Origin: JAAYXS01 sp964550375 | Lineage (GTDB): Bacteria > Planctomycetota > Phycisphaerae > UBA1845 > Fen-1342 | NCBI GenBank assembly: GCA_964550375.1 | Contig: CAZJYX010000002.1 | Location: 1 to 64,000, forward strand | Direction: 5' to 3' | Length of the DNA: 64,000 nt | Shown: one piece after another, positions 43,249-50,911 of the stretch | Layout of the letters: every line of letters starts with the position of its first letter | How positions within the stretch are numbered: the first letter of the stretch is position 1 | Program-made: the position numbers and the translations under genes | The notes under the pieces: model-generated | What the model saw: only the letters and a program-made list of their open reading frames with translations | Database searches by the model: none | What the model was told of the DNA's origin: nothing

Positions 43249-44270
43249 TGCCGTGTGGCCCCGCCGGTCCGCAGGGCGGCCAGCCGCGGTTCAGGCGCGC
43301 GAACGCGTGTTTCCGCCGACGCGACGATGCGCCGGATCAATTCCAGGTAGGGCAAGCCCGCCGCCGTGCAGAGAATGGGCAGGTCGGAATGGGATGGGTG
43401 CAGGCCGGCCAGGGGGTTGAGTTCGAGGATTTGCAGCCGGCCGGCCGCGTCCGCGCGCAGGTCCACCCGACCGCCGTCCCGGCACCCCAGCCCACGCCAG
43501 GCACCCAGGGCCAACTCCTCGGCCCGCTCGCCCCACTCCCGCGGGGCGAGGGCATAGTGGCAGAGCTCCTCGCAGCGCTCCTTGTTGACGTAAGTGCAGG
43601 AGTGCGGCTCGGCCTCGGCACAAAGACCGATTTCGAGCGTGCCCACGGCCGTCGCCTGGGCCCCCGTACCAGTGATGCCGACGGTGAATTCGCGCCCCGG
43701 GAGGTAGGCCTCAACCAGGGCGGGCTGCCGAAACTCGCTGAGCACGCGGCCCACAACGGCCGGCAACTGGGCGGCTGCGTCAACGCGCGAGCGCCCGTCG
43801 ATACCCTTGGCGGTGCCCTCGGCCAGCGGCTTGACGAAGACCGGGAACGGCATATCGAAACGGGCCAGGTCGGCCGCCGTGTGTATGACGGTGAATGGCG
43901 CCGTCGACAAACCAAGATCCCGCAGCACCCGCTTGGTCAGCGCCTTATCCAGCGTGAGCGCCAAGACCAGCGGGTCCGAGAAGGTGTACGGGATCTGGAA
44001 AGCCTCCAGCAGCGCCGGCGCCTGCGACTCGCGCGCCACGCCGGCCAGCCCCTCGGCGATGTTGAAGATGAGGTCCCAGCGCTCGCCCCGCGCCAGCCGG
44101 TCGGCCAGGGCCAGCACGTGCCCGATGCGCACGGTACGATGCCCCAGTTCGCGCAGCGCGGCCTCGATCGCGTCGATGGTATCCGGCCGGTCGAATTCGG
44201 CGGTCTCCTCTTCGCCGAAGCCGGCCGCCAGGTAATCAGCCCGCAAGTCGTACGTCAGTCCGATCAACAT
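43245..44270 (-). CDS. ATP-grasp ligase A (D-Ala-D-Ala ligase-like)
   Basis: A 341-aa ATP-grasp ligase. It starts MLIGLTYDLRADYLAAGF. Fold blocks are LIFNIAEGLAGVARESQAPALLE, YTFSDPLVLALTLDKALTKR, FVKPLAEGTAKGIDGRSRV, VEAYLPGREFTVGITG and GRVDLRADAAGRLQILELNPLAGLHP, the last giving the Mg ligands. The ATG at 44270 has AGGAG 8 nt upstream; another in-frame ATG at 44300 is possible. Either start lies inside the end of the ykgJ-like gene, so translation is coupled. Ligases A and B are adjacent and distinct, suggesting two successive ligation steps or a heteromer. Confidence 0.88.
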   Translation of the reverse strand: MLIGLTYDLRADYLAAGFGEEETAEFDRPDTIDAIEAALRELGHRTVRIGHVLALADRLARGERWDLIFNIAEGLAGVARESQAPALLEAFQIPYTFSDPLVLALTLDKALTKRVLRDLGLSTAPFTVIHTAADLARFDMPFPVFVKPLAEGTAKGIDGRSRVDAAAQLPAVVGRVLSEFRQPALVEAYLPGREFTVGITGTGAQATAVGTLEIGLCAEAEPHSCTYVNKERCEELCHYALAPREWGERAEELALGAWRGLGCRDGGRVDLRADAAGRLQILELNPLAGLHPSHSDLPILCTAAGLPYLELIRRIVASAETRVRAPEPRLAALRTGGATRQ

Positions 44271-44760
44271 CCTGGGGCTCCTGGCTGCGGATTTCGGCAT
44301 AGAGCAACTCGTGCCAGCGGACGGCGTCGGCTATCCGCATGTCGAGCACCTGCACAATCGTCTGTCCGGGCGGAACCACCGCGCGCGGGCACTCATCAGC
44401 CACACCCTCGATGCCGTGCTCCGTGTAGACGTACGGGTATAGCCGGCACACCAGCGGCCGGACTTCCATGGGCAGCACGCAACCCGCTTCGCCCAGGAAT
44501 CGGCAATCACCATTGGGCCGGCGTTTGAGGATCGGCCGCGCGCCGTCCGGTCGAAACGCCCACCTCAGCCAGTTCGGATCGTGATCCTGCTCCAGGTAGG
44601 CCGGATCCGTCGGGCGGGTGTACTCCCAGAAATCCCGTACGCCGGCATACGCCGCGATGCGCTCGCGGTCACCAGTGGTCACAAGTATTTCGCGGGTCTG
44701 GCAACAGGTCTTGCCCAGGGTCGCGCACCTGGCGCACCCGCTCAGCACCATCCGGTCCAT
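44236..44760 (-). CDS. YkgJ-family Cys-cluster (zinc/iron-chelate binding) protein
   Basis: A 174-aa member of the YkgJ/UPF0153 metal-chelating Cys cluster family. Cys residues occur in SGCARCATLGKTCCQTREIL, DCRFLGEAGCVLP and RPLVCRLYPYVY, matching the family pattern of about eight Cys with a CxxCxxxCC-like N-terminal part. ATG at 44760, 4 nt after the kamA stop. Members are proposed to bind Zn or an Fe-S cluster and often lie next to radical-SAM or oxidation enzymes, sometimes acting as an oxygenase-like metal protein. Here it may serve the KamA step or a separate oxidation. Confidence 0.85.
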   Translation of the reverse strand: MDRMVLSGCARCATLGKTCCQTREILVTTGDRERIAAYAGVRDFWEYTRPTDPAYLEQDHDPNWLRWAFRPDGARPILKRRPNGDCRFLGEAGCVLPMEVRPLVCRLYPYVYTEHGIEGVADECPRAVVPPGQTIVQVLDMRIADAVRWHELLYAEIRSQEPQDVDRTDVRLAG

Positions 44761-44764
44761 GGCC

Positions 44765-46066
44765 CTAGCTCCCCTGCTGGACCGGGTCGGGATAGCGATA
44801 GACGTTACCCGTGTAGTTGCGCAGCAGTAGGTCGTCGCCCTCGCGCCCGACCACGCTGTCCGGCCACAGGGCGATCTTGCCGCCACCGCCCGGAGCGTCG
44901 ATCACATAGGTGGGGCAGGCATAGCCGGTGGTGTGGCCGCGCAGGCCGCTGATGATCTCCAAGCCGCGCTGCACCGACGTGCGCAGGTGGGCCGAGCCGG
45001 AAATCGGGTCGCACTGGTAGAGGTAGTACGGCCGCACGCGAATCCGCAACAGGCCCTGCATCAGCCGCCTCATGGTCTCCACGTCGTCGTTCACGCCGCG
45101 AATGAGCACCGTCTGGCTGCCCAGCGGAATGCCCGCATCGGCCAGACGGCCGCAGGCCTCCGCCACCTCGGGCGTCAGTTCGGCCGGGTGCATGAAGTGA
45201 ATGCTCATCCACAACGGGTGATGACGCCGCAGCATCCGTGTCAGGCTCGGCGTAACGCGCTGCGGCAGCACGGCCGGGACCTTCGTCCCGATGCGCACGA
45301 ACTCGACGTGTCGGATCGCGCGCAGTTGCCCCAGCAGCCGGTCCAGCCGGTCGTCCATCATCGTCAGCGGATCGCCGCCGGAGATCAGCACGTCGCGGAT
45401 CTCCTCGTGTGTCGCGATGTAGTCCAGGGCTCGCTGGAACTGGGCCTCGTTGAAGTGGTACTCGCCGGTCTGGCCGACCATGCGCGCCCGCGTGCAGTAG
45501 CGGCAGTACGTGGCGCAGAAGCTGGTCACCAGCAACAGCACACGATCCGGATAGCGGTGCACGATTCCCGGCACCGGCATGTCCGCATCCTCGTCCAGCG
45601 GGTCGTCCGCCTCGCCTGGGGCGCGCGCCATCTCGACCGTGGTCGGGATCATCGTTCGGCGAAGCGGGTCGTGGTTGTCTGCGGGGTCAATCAGGGAGGC
45701 GTAGTACGGCGTGATACCGACGGGCAGGTGCCCGCCCTGCATCCGGATGGCCGTCTCCTCGTCGAACGTCAACCGCACCACGCGACCGAGGCGCTGCAAG
45801 TCGCGCAAGCGGTTGCGCAGTTGCCAGCGCCAGTCGTTCCACTCGGTGCGGCGCGCCTCCGGGAAGTGCGTTCTGCGAAAGGACTCACTGCGTGCGCTGC
45901 TGACCAAGCTGGATCGCGACTCGCGGGTGGTGTTGGTACGCCGACGAACGCGTCGACTCGGTGTGTGCTCCTCGGTTGGATACCGGTGATCCAGGACAGG
46001 CAGGGCGACGCAACTGGGGTGGGCACCGTCGGGCTCCGGATCGGAGCCCAGCAAACCCTCTTCCAT
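44765..46066 (-). CDS. kamA: Lysine 2,3-aminomutase-family radical SAM enzyme
   Basis: A 433-aa radical SAM, PLP-dependent aminomutase; the family converts L-lysine to (S)-beta-lysine. The cluster ligands are Cys184, Cys188 and Cys191 in SFCATYCRYCTRARM. SAM and fold motifs are DVLISGGDPL and GTKVPAVLPQR. The PLP lysine lies in DAPGGGGKIAL near the C-terminus, as in clostridial KamA. The upstream helical part includes TPYYASLID and IPTTVEM. The ATG at 46066 has AAGG 5 nt upstream; a longer in-frame start at 46129 is less likely. The long polar N-terminal region of about 75 residues is unconserved. First gene of a six-gene operon. Glutamate or other substrate variants exist in the family. Confidence 0.93.
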   Translation of the reverse strand: MEEGLLGSDPEPDGAHPSCVALPVLDHRYPTEEHTPSRRVRRRTNTTRESRSSLVSSARSESFRRTHFPEARRTEWNDWRWQLRNRLRDLQRLGRVVRLTFDEETAIRMQGGHLPVGITPYYASLIDPADNHDPLRRTMIPTTVEMARAPGEADDPLDEDADMPVPGIVHRYPDRVLLLVTSFCATYCRYCTRARMVGQTGEYHFNEAQFQRALDYIATHEEIRDVLISGGDPLTMMDDRLDRLLGQLRAIRHVEFVRIGTKVPAVLPQRVTPSLTRMLRRHHPLWMSIHFMHPAELTPEVAEACGRLADAGIPLGSQTVLIRGVNDDVETMRRLMQGLLRIRVRPYYLYQCDPISGSAHLRTSVQRGLEIISGLRGHTTGYACPTYVIDAPGGGGKIALWPDSVVGREGDDLLLRNYTGNVYRYPDPVQQGS

Positions 46067-46160
46067 TTTACCTTTGGCCCTCAGGGCCGAATCGGTCCGG
46101 CTGACGAGACGCCGCACGGCGTCTGGCACGCGTCATCCGTGCCGCGACTCATTAGCTAAG

Positions 46161-46188
46161 TAAATAGCTCAAGATTCCCAAAAATCAA
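46161..46188 (-). promoter_or_regulatory. Sigma-70-like promoter of the kamA operon
   Basis: On the minus strand TTGATT (46188-46183), a 16-nt spacer and TATTTA (46166-46161), in a locally AT-rich gap between kamA and aroA. It gives a leader of about 90 nt. A run of ten T on the plus strand lies at about 46207-46221. Confidence 0.5.
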
Positions 46189-46240
46189 CGGCAAGTCCCA
46201 CAAGTACACATCTTTTTTTTTGCAGCCGCCCCAACAGACC

Positions 46241-47548
46241 TCAGCCGGACGACCCCAGCCGACCGAAGACCTCGAAGAAACCCGGGCAGCTCTTGGTCAC
46301 GCAGTTAGCCGCGCGTATCACCGTGCCGGGCGCCAACAGCCCGGCGACGGCGAAGCTCATGGCCATGCGGTGGTCCCCGTAGGTCTCGATCGCCGCCGGC
46401 GTCACCCTGGCCGGCGGGTGGATGGCCAAGCCGTCGGCCCGCTCCTCCACTGCAGCCCCCAGCCTGGTCAGTTCCCTCGCCAGGGCCGCCAGCCGGTCGG
46501 TCTCCTTGATCCGCAGGTTGCCCACGTTCCGAATCGTGGTCGGGCCGGCAGCCGCCAGGGCCGTCACTGCCAGAGTCTGAACCGTGTCGGGCATCGAGTT
46601 AAGATCAACCTCCACGCCGCGCAGCTCGCCCTCCCGCGGCCCACGCACCTCCAGCCAGTCGTCACCGGCCGCAACTGTGCAGCCCATCCGCTCCAGCACA
46701 TCGGCAAAACCGACGTCGCCCTGAAGGCTGCCGCGCCCCAGCCCCACGACCCGCACGCACCCGCCCGTGACGGCGGCCGCCGCCCAGAAGTACGTCGCGG
46801 CCGAAGCGTCCGGCTCGATCTCGTACTCGCCCCCGCCGTACCGCTGCCCGGCCGCCACGACGAACCGCCGACCGTCCGCCGACAGTACCTCCACACCCAG
46901 GCTGCGCATGACGGTAATCGTCATATCTACATATGGCCGGCTTGGTACGCCGCCATCAACCGCGATGTAGACATCTCGGGTAGCGTACGGCGCCACCATC
47001 AGCAGCGCTGAAAGGAACTGACTCGAGGGCGGCCGATCAAACCGCACCTCCCCCCCGCCCAGCCCCCGGCCATGCACCGTCAGCGGCGGATAACCGTCCG
47101 CGCCCGCGTACCCGATCCCGGCTCCCAGCTTCTGAAGCGCGCCCACCAGCGGCCCGATCGGCCGCTCGCGCATGCGCGGGTCGCCATCCAAACGGTAATG
47201 CCCATACCCCAGCGTCGTCAGGGCTGTCAGGAAGCGCATCGCCGTCCCGGCCGCCCCCACGCTGATGTCCGCCGCCCCGGTCGGCAAATGCCCGCCACAC
47301 CCGCTCACCACGAGTCGGGCCGGATTTGCCAGCGACTCGACCGTCACGCCCAGCTCGACCAGCCCGGCGACCATGTGGCTGACGTCGTCCGCCTGGGACG
47401 CCCCCTGTAGCACAGTGCGGCCATCGGCCAGGGCCGCGCACGTCAGGTAACGATTAGTCAGGCTCTTGGACCCCGGCGGCCGTACTTCCCCCCTCACCGG
47501 ACCTTCGGCATGTATCCGGACGTCGCTGCCCAGCCGCTCGATACGCAC
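46241..47548 (-). CDS. aroA: 3-phosphoshikimate 1-carboxyvinyltransferase (EPSP synthase)
   Basis: Sixth step of the shikimate pathway: shikimate-3-phosphate plus PEP gives EPSP. At 435 aa it has family length. Motifs: PPGSKSLTNRYLTCAALADG (S3P/PEP site), VGAAGTAMRFLTAL, GDPRMRERPIGPLV, PPSSQFLSALLM, the DASAATYF loop and NLRIKETDRLAALARELTRLG, then YGDHRMAMSFAVAG. The GTG start at 47548 has GGAG 7 nt upstream and precedes the first conserved strand; the upstream frame is Arg-rich. It begins 52 nt after the LexA-fold regulator stop on the same strand, so the two may be co-transcribed. Confidence 0.94.
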   Translation of the reverse strand: MRIERLGSDVRIHAEGPVRGEVRPPGSKSLTNRYLTCAALADGRTVLQGASQADDVSHMVAGLVELGVTVESLANPARLVVSGCGGHLPTGAADISVGAAGTAMRFLTALTTLGYGHYRLDGDPRMRERPIGPLVGALQKLGAGIGYAGADGYPPLTVHGRGLGGGEVRFDRPPSSQFLSALLMVAPYATRDVYIAVDGGVPSRPYVDMTITVMRSLGVEVLSADGRRFVVAAGQRYGGGEYEIEPDASAATYFWAAAAVTGGCVRVVGLGRGSLQGDVGFADVLERMGCTVAAGDDWLEVRGPREGELRGVEVDLNSMPDTVQTLAVTALAAAGPTTIRNVGNLRIKETDRLAALARELTRLGAAVEERADGLAIHPPARVTPAAIETYGDHRMAMSFAVAGLLAPGTVIRAANCVTKSCPGFFEVFGRLGSSG

Positions 47549-47600
47549 ACAGGTTCTCCAGTCGCGACGCCCGGCCCGCGCCATCCCGCAGGACCCCAGC

Positions 47601-48548
47601 CTACGCCGCCCACGACAGTCGGTATAGCGCCTCCAACACCCAACGGACTTCCGCCGGCTCCACGCGCTCGATCTCCCCATCCGAGAAACGGCCAAGATTA
47701 ATGGCCTCGTCGTCGAGCCCCAGCCAGACGCGGCAGCGCACGACGGGCTCCTGCGACAGCCGGCAAAGCGCCGGCCGCCCCACGCGCGGCCCGGCCCCGA
47801 CCGCCGCCAGGACGGCGTCACCCCGCGCGAACATCGGGCTCATGGTGTCATCGTGGAGCCGTACGCCGAACATCCGCGAGAAGCAGGTCGCGACCTCGCG
47901 GCACTGCACATACTGGCGGGCGCGGCCGTTGGCCCCCGATTGGGAAATGACCTCGATGGCCCGCAGGCTCGCCGCCGGGTACTCGCCGGCCGGCTCGGCC
48001 AGGCACGCCGACTCACGCCGGCCGTCGTGAATCAGACTACCCAGAGGCAGGAGTGGAAAGCCGCCGCCGGCGGCGACCGCTGCGTCATCCTCCAGGTTAA
48101 GGGGCAGCTCGTCCGGCTCGAAGATCGGAATCCAGTCCTGCGGCGGCGAGTGCGGGAGCTGCCGCACGTCAGCGGCCCGGGCCTGCTCGCCCCGAATCAG
48201 CAGGTCGATGAAGGCCTCCACCGGCGCGGCCAGCGCGGGCCGCTCGTCAAGCAAACGCGCCAGCCGGGCCAGCAGTTCCTGGTGTCGGGCACGCGCCCCG
48301 GATATTAGCACCGTGCCGCGGGCCGGCACGCCCACCAGCAGCCACTGCAAGTCTTCCCCAGTCAGCTCGCACATGCGCACGAGAATCTCGCCGGGGGGCA
48401 CGGCGCCGCGTTCGAAGCGCTCGTACATGTCGAGCGGAACACCGAGGCGCTCGGCAAAGGCGCCCTTGCCACGCGGGCCGAAGTGTCGACGGCGCAGTTC
48501 CTTGATTCGTTCTATCAGAGCTTCTTCAGGGCTGCTCACCGGAGGCAT
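47601..48548 (-). CDS. XRE-type regulator with inactive S24/LexA-like domain
   Basis: A 315-aa regulator. The N-terminal helix-turn-helix lies at about residues 10-70 (KGAFAERLGVPLDMYERFERG, an XRE pattern). The C-terminal S24-like fold holds VRLHDDTMSPMFARGDAVLA, which aligns to the LexA GDSMxPxxxxGD motif with Thr (residue 235) in place of the nucleophile Ser, and no obvious catalytic Lys later (VVRCRVWLG). So self-cleavage is unlikely and it may be a ligand- or partner-responsive repressor. The ATG at 48548 is preferred to a longer Cys-rich upstream frame. It precedes aroA and is divergent from the gene at 48708. Confidence 0.75.
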   Translation of the reverse strand: MPPVSSPEEALIERIKELRRRHFGPRGKGAFAERLGVPLDMYERFERGAVPPGEILVRMCELTGEDLQWLLVGVPARGTVLISGARARHQELLARLARLLDERPALAAPVEAFIDLLIRGEQARAADVRQLPHSPPQDWIPIFEPDELPLNLEDDAAVAAGGGFPLLPLGSLIHDGRRESACLAEPAGEYPAASLRAIEVISQSGANGRARQYVQCREVATCFSRMFGVRLHDDTMSPMFARGDAVLAAVGAGPRVGRPALCRLSQEPVVRCRVWLGLDDEAINLGRFSDGEIERVEPAEVRWVLEALYRLSWAA

Positions 48549-48707
48549 CCTGCCGGAGAGGCCGGATAGGCTCCCCCGTGGTCCATCTTCTTCCGCGTCA
48601 CACACTCTATCACAAAGCGCAACGATCCGGAACACAGAGCACTGCCGGCATCCACCGCTACAGCTAGCCAATTCACGCCCTTTGAGCCCTGCTAGCGACG
48701 TCCCGAA

Positions 48708-49676
48708 ATGTCATACAATGGCAACATGCCACTACCCGGGCGCAGAGTCGCTTCATGGATAGGCCTGACTGCCTTGCTCATGGCGGCCGCGCTTGCCTAC
48801 CGCCTGCTGCCCGGAGCCGGCGGCCCGGCTGAAGAAATCCGCTGGTTGCTCGCGTGCGATTACCTGACCGCCGGCCGCTCCAACCAGGCCGCCGCGCTGC
48901 TCAATCTTGCCGAGGCCGATTCGCCCGGCACCCGCGGCGCCATCTTCCGTCAACTGCTGGCCGACGCCGATCGCCGCGTCGTCACTCACGCATTGCTGCT
49001 GGCCGCTGGTGAGCTGCGGCGGTCGGGGCCCCCGGTGGATGTGGCCAAGGCGTTCGCCGCGTGGCTGTCCGAGGCCACCGTGGCCGACCTGGTCGCCACT
49101 TTGCCGCACTCGCTGAAATGCCTCGCGCTGGCAGTCGCCGCCGACGAAGGAGCGAACGAACGGGATGACGCATGGTCGCTTCTCAAGCCACCAGGCAGGC
49201 ACCCCCGCTGGTTCGTCGCCGCCAACCTGGAGCAGGATGACCACACACGGCTGATCGCCGACGGCTGGCTGCTTAATGCGCTGACGTTGTCCGAAAGCGA
49301 CGATACGGAACCAGACCACCGTTGGTCCACTGCGCTGGAGCGTCTCCGAGCCATCGACGGTCCCGGGCGGACGTGGGCCAGCGGCCGCGACGCGCCGCTG
49401 CTCCCGCTCGACTGGGCGGTGCGGCTGTCGCCGGACGATCTGGCGGCGTTGCTGGACGATCCGATCGAGCAGGTGCGTTGGGGCGCCGGGCGGATTCTGG
49501 CGGCGGCTGGAGATGCGCGCGGACTACCGGTCTTCCGCGAATGGCTCCAGTCGCACCCCAGACGCACGGCGGATGCCGACGCCGTCATGAGCGGCATCTA
49601 CGGACCAGAGTGGAGAGAGTTGCATGCGCGCAGTAGTCCAACGGGTCAGCCGGGCGCGGGTGACGGTGGCGGATGA
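48708..49676 (+). CDS. Membrane-anchored helical-repeat hypothetical protein
   Basis: A 322-aa protein with one N-terminal transmembrane helix (WIGLTALLMAAALAYRLLP) and a mostly helical body of HEAT-like character: GAIFRQLLADADRRVVTHALLLA, LLDDPIEQVRWGAGRILAAAGD. No enzyme motif. It has two in-frame ATG candidates (48708, 48726); no clear ribosome binding site settles it. Its stop lies 53 nt inside dtd, so the two are coupled, yet there is no known functional tie to D-aminoacyl-tRNA editing. Divergent from the S24-like regulator with 160 nt between. Confidence 0.65.
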   Translation: MSYNGNMPLPGRRVASWIGLTALLMAAALAYRLLPGAGGPAEEIRWLLACDYLTAGRSNQAAALLNLAEADSPGTRGAIFRQLLADADRRVVTHALLLAAGELRRSGPPVDVAKAFAAWLSEATVADLVATLPHSLKCLALAVAADEGANERDDAWSLLKPPGRHPRWFVAANLEQDDHTRLIADGWLLNALTLSESDDTEPDHRWSTALERLRAIDGPGRTWASGRDAPLLPLDWAVRLSPDDLAALLDDPIEQVRWGAGRILAAAGDARGLPVFREWLQSHPRRTADADAVMSGIYGPEWRELHARSSPTGQPGAGDGGG

Positions 49677-50073
49677 GGCCATCGGCCAGATCGGCGCCGG
49701 CCTGCTCGTCTACGCGGCGGCGGGCGTAGACGACACCGCCGCGGACGTCGGCTACCTGGCCGAGAAGATCGCGCACCTGCGCATCTTCCCGGACGAGGCC
49801 GGGAAGATGAACCGCGACGTCAGCCAGGCGGGCGGAGCCGTCTTGCTCGTGAGTGCCTTCACCGTGCACGCCGACGCTCGCAAGGGCCGCCGGCCTTCGT
49901 TCGACTCGTCCGCACCGGGGGCGGTCGCCGAACCGCTGATCACTGAACTGGGGCGGGCCTTGCAGGAATACGGGGTCGAAGTGCAGACGGGGCGCTTCGC
50001 GGCCTACATGCTGGTTGAGTCGGTGAACGACGGGCCGATCTGCCTGCTGCTGGACTCGCGGCGGGTTTTCTGA
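49624..50073 (+). CDS. dtd: D-aminoacyl-tRNA deacylase
   Basis: A 149-aa editing enzyme that removes D-amino acids from tRNA. The N-terminus MRAVVQRVSRARVTVADE is diagnostic. The first active-site motif, SQFT in E. coli, reads SAFTVHADARKGRRPSFD, and the Gly-cis-Pro motif reads NDGPICLLLDS where NGPVT is usual. The Gly-Pro is kept, so chiral selection should work. It overlaps the upstream membrane protein gene. Homodimeric and cytosolic in known cases. Confidence 0.93.
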   Translation: MRAVVQRVSRARVTVADEAIGQIGAGLLVYAAAGVDDTAADVGYLAEKIAHLRIFPDEAGKMNRDVSQAGGAVLLVSAFTVHADARKGRRPSFDSSAPGAVAEPLITELGRALQEYGVEVQTGRFAAYMLVESVNDGPICLLLDSRRVF

Positions 50074-50111
50074 CGGCCGCGCCCGGCGCGCCGCGGAACA
50101 CGGTGGGTCGC

Positions 50112-50897
50112 TCAGTTCTCGCTGCCAGGCCGGATCGGCGAGAGCTGGAAGACCGCCCCGCAGCCCGGCCGACTGCAACGCACCGTCAGCGTCGGAATTG
50201 CCGCGAACTCGTTCGGCTTGGTATTCAGCATGGCCATAATCGTGGGCAGCAACGACTGAGCGGCGTGGATACACAGCCCCGCCGGCAGCACGGTCGCGAC
50301 AGTGAAGCTCTCGGCCGCCGGCAGGTCCGCCGGACAGGCGTCGCCGCCGGGCGGTTCAGCGACCGTGACGCGCACGGCCGGACCGTTGCCGGAACCCGGT
50401 CCCGGCACGGCCGCTCCGGCCGGCGGCGCAACGGGAGCCGGCGCACAGTTGCTCGCCTCAACGCGCGGCGAACCGGCACAGTCAAAGACTATCACGTCGC
50501 ACTTGCGATCCATCGCCAGGTTCGCCAACTCGTCGGCCCGGCGGTTCTCCTCCCGCTTGATGTGGCGCACACTCCAGCCCGGCATCCTCAGCAGCAGCAG
50601 CTGGACTTGCTGGTGCAGCGGAGCCAGGTTGGCACTCTTGACCGCGTACTCCCCCGTAATCTGACGCACCAGCAGCTCGCTGTCGGAATAAACGCAGACC
50701 GGGTGTTCGCCGCAGTCCGCGGCGCGGGTCAGCGCCCGGATAACCGCGTAGTACTCAGCCGCGTTGTTGGTCTGATGGCCGAGGAAGTACGCGGCCTCGA
50801 ACACGCGCTCCCCGGTATCACGCCGAATGACGACGCCCGCGCCGGCCGGACCGGGATTGCCGCGCGCCCCACCGTCGACATGGATGATCAGGGCCAC
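50112..50897 (-). CDS. RNase HI-type protein with long C-terminal extension
   Basis: A 261-aa protein. Residues 1-130 are a bacterial RNase HI-like domain with all acidic residues: D8 in HVDGGARGNPG, E48 in NNAAEYYA, D72 in VYSDSELL and D122 in ENRRADELAN. It should cut RNA in RNA:DNA hybrids, like the short YpdQ/RnhA-like group. The remaining 130 residues are a Pro/Ala-rich linker, a beta-like stretch (FTVATVLPAGLCIHAAQ) and a terminal CSRPGCGAVF pair that could bind Zn. No known RNA-binding domain is recognised in the tail. The coiled-coil zinc-ribbon gene lies 14 nt upstream, likely the same transcript. Confidence 0.88.
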   Translation of the reverse strand: MALIIHVDGGARGNPGPAGAGVVIRRDTGERVFEAAYFLGHQTNNAAEYYAVIRALTRAADCGEHPVCVYSDSELLVRQITGEYAVKSANLAPLHQQVQLLLLRMPGWSVRHIKREENRRADELANLAMDRKCDVIVFDCAGSPRVEASNCAPAPVAPPAGAAVPGPGSGNGPAVRVTVAEPPGGDACPADLPAAESFTVATVLPAGLCIHAAQSLLPTIMAMLNTKPNEFAAIPTLTVRCSRPGCGAVFQLSPIRPGSEN

Positions 50898-50911
50898 GCG
50901 TCAGCTACTCG

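Noticed and set aside
46207..46221. Plus-strand T-run as a terminator
   Set aside because: No hairpin precedes it and no plus-strand gene ends nearby.
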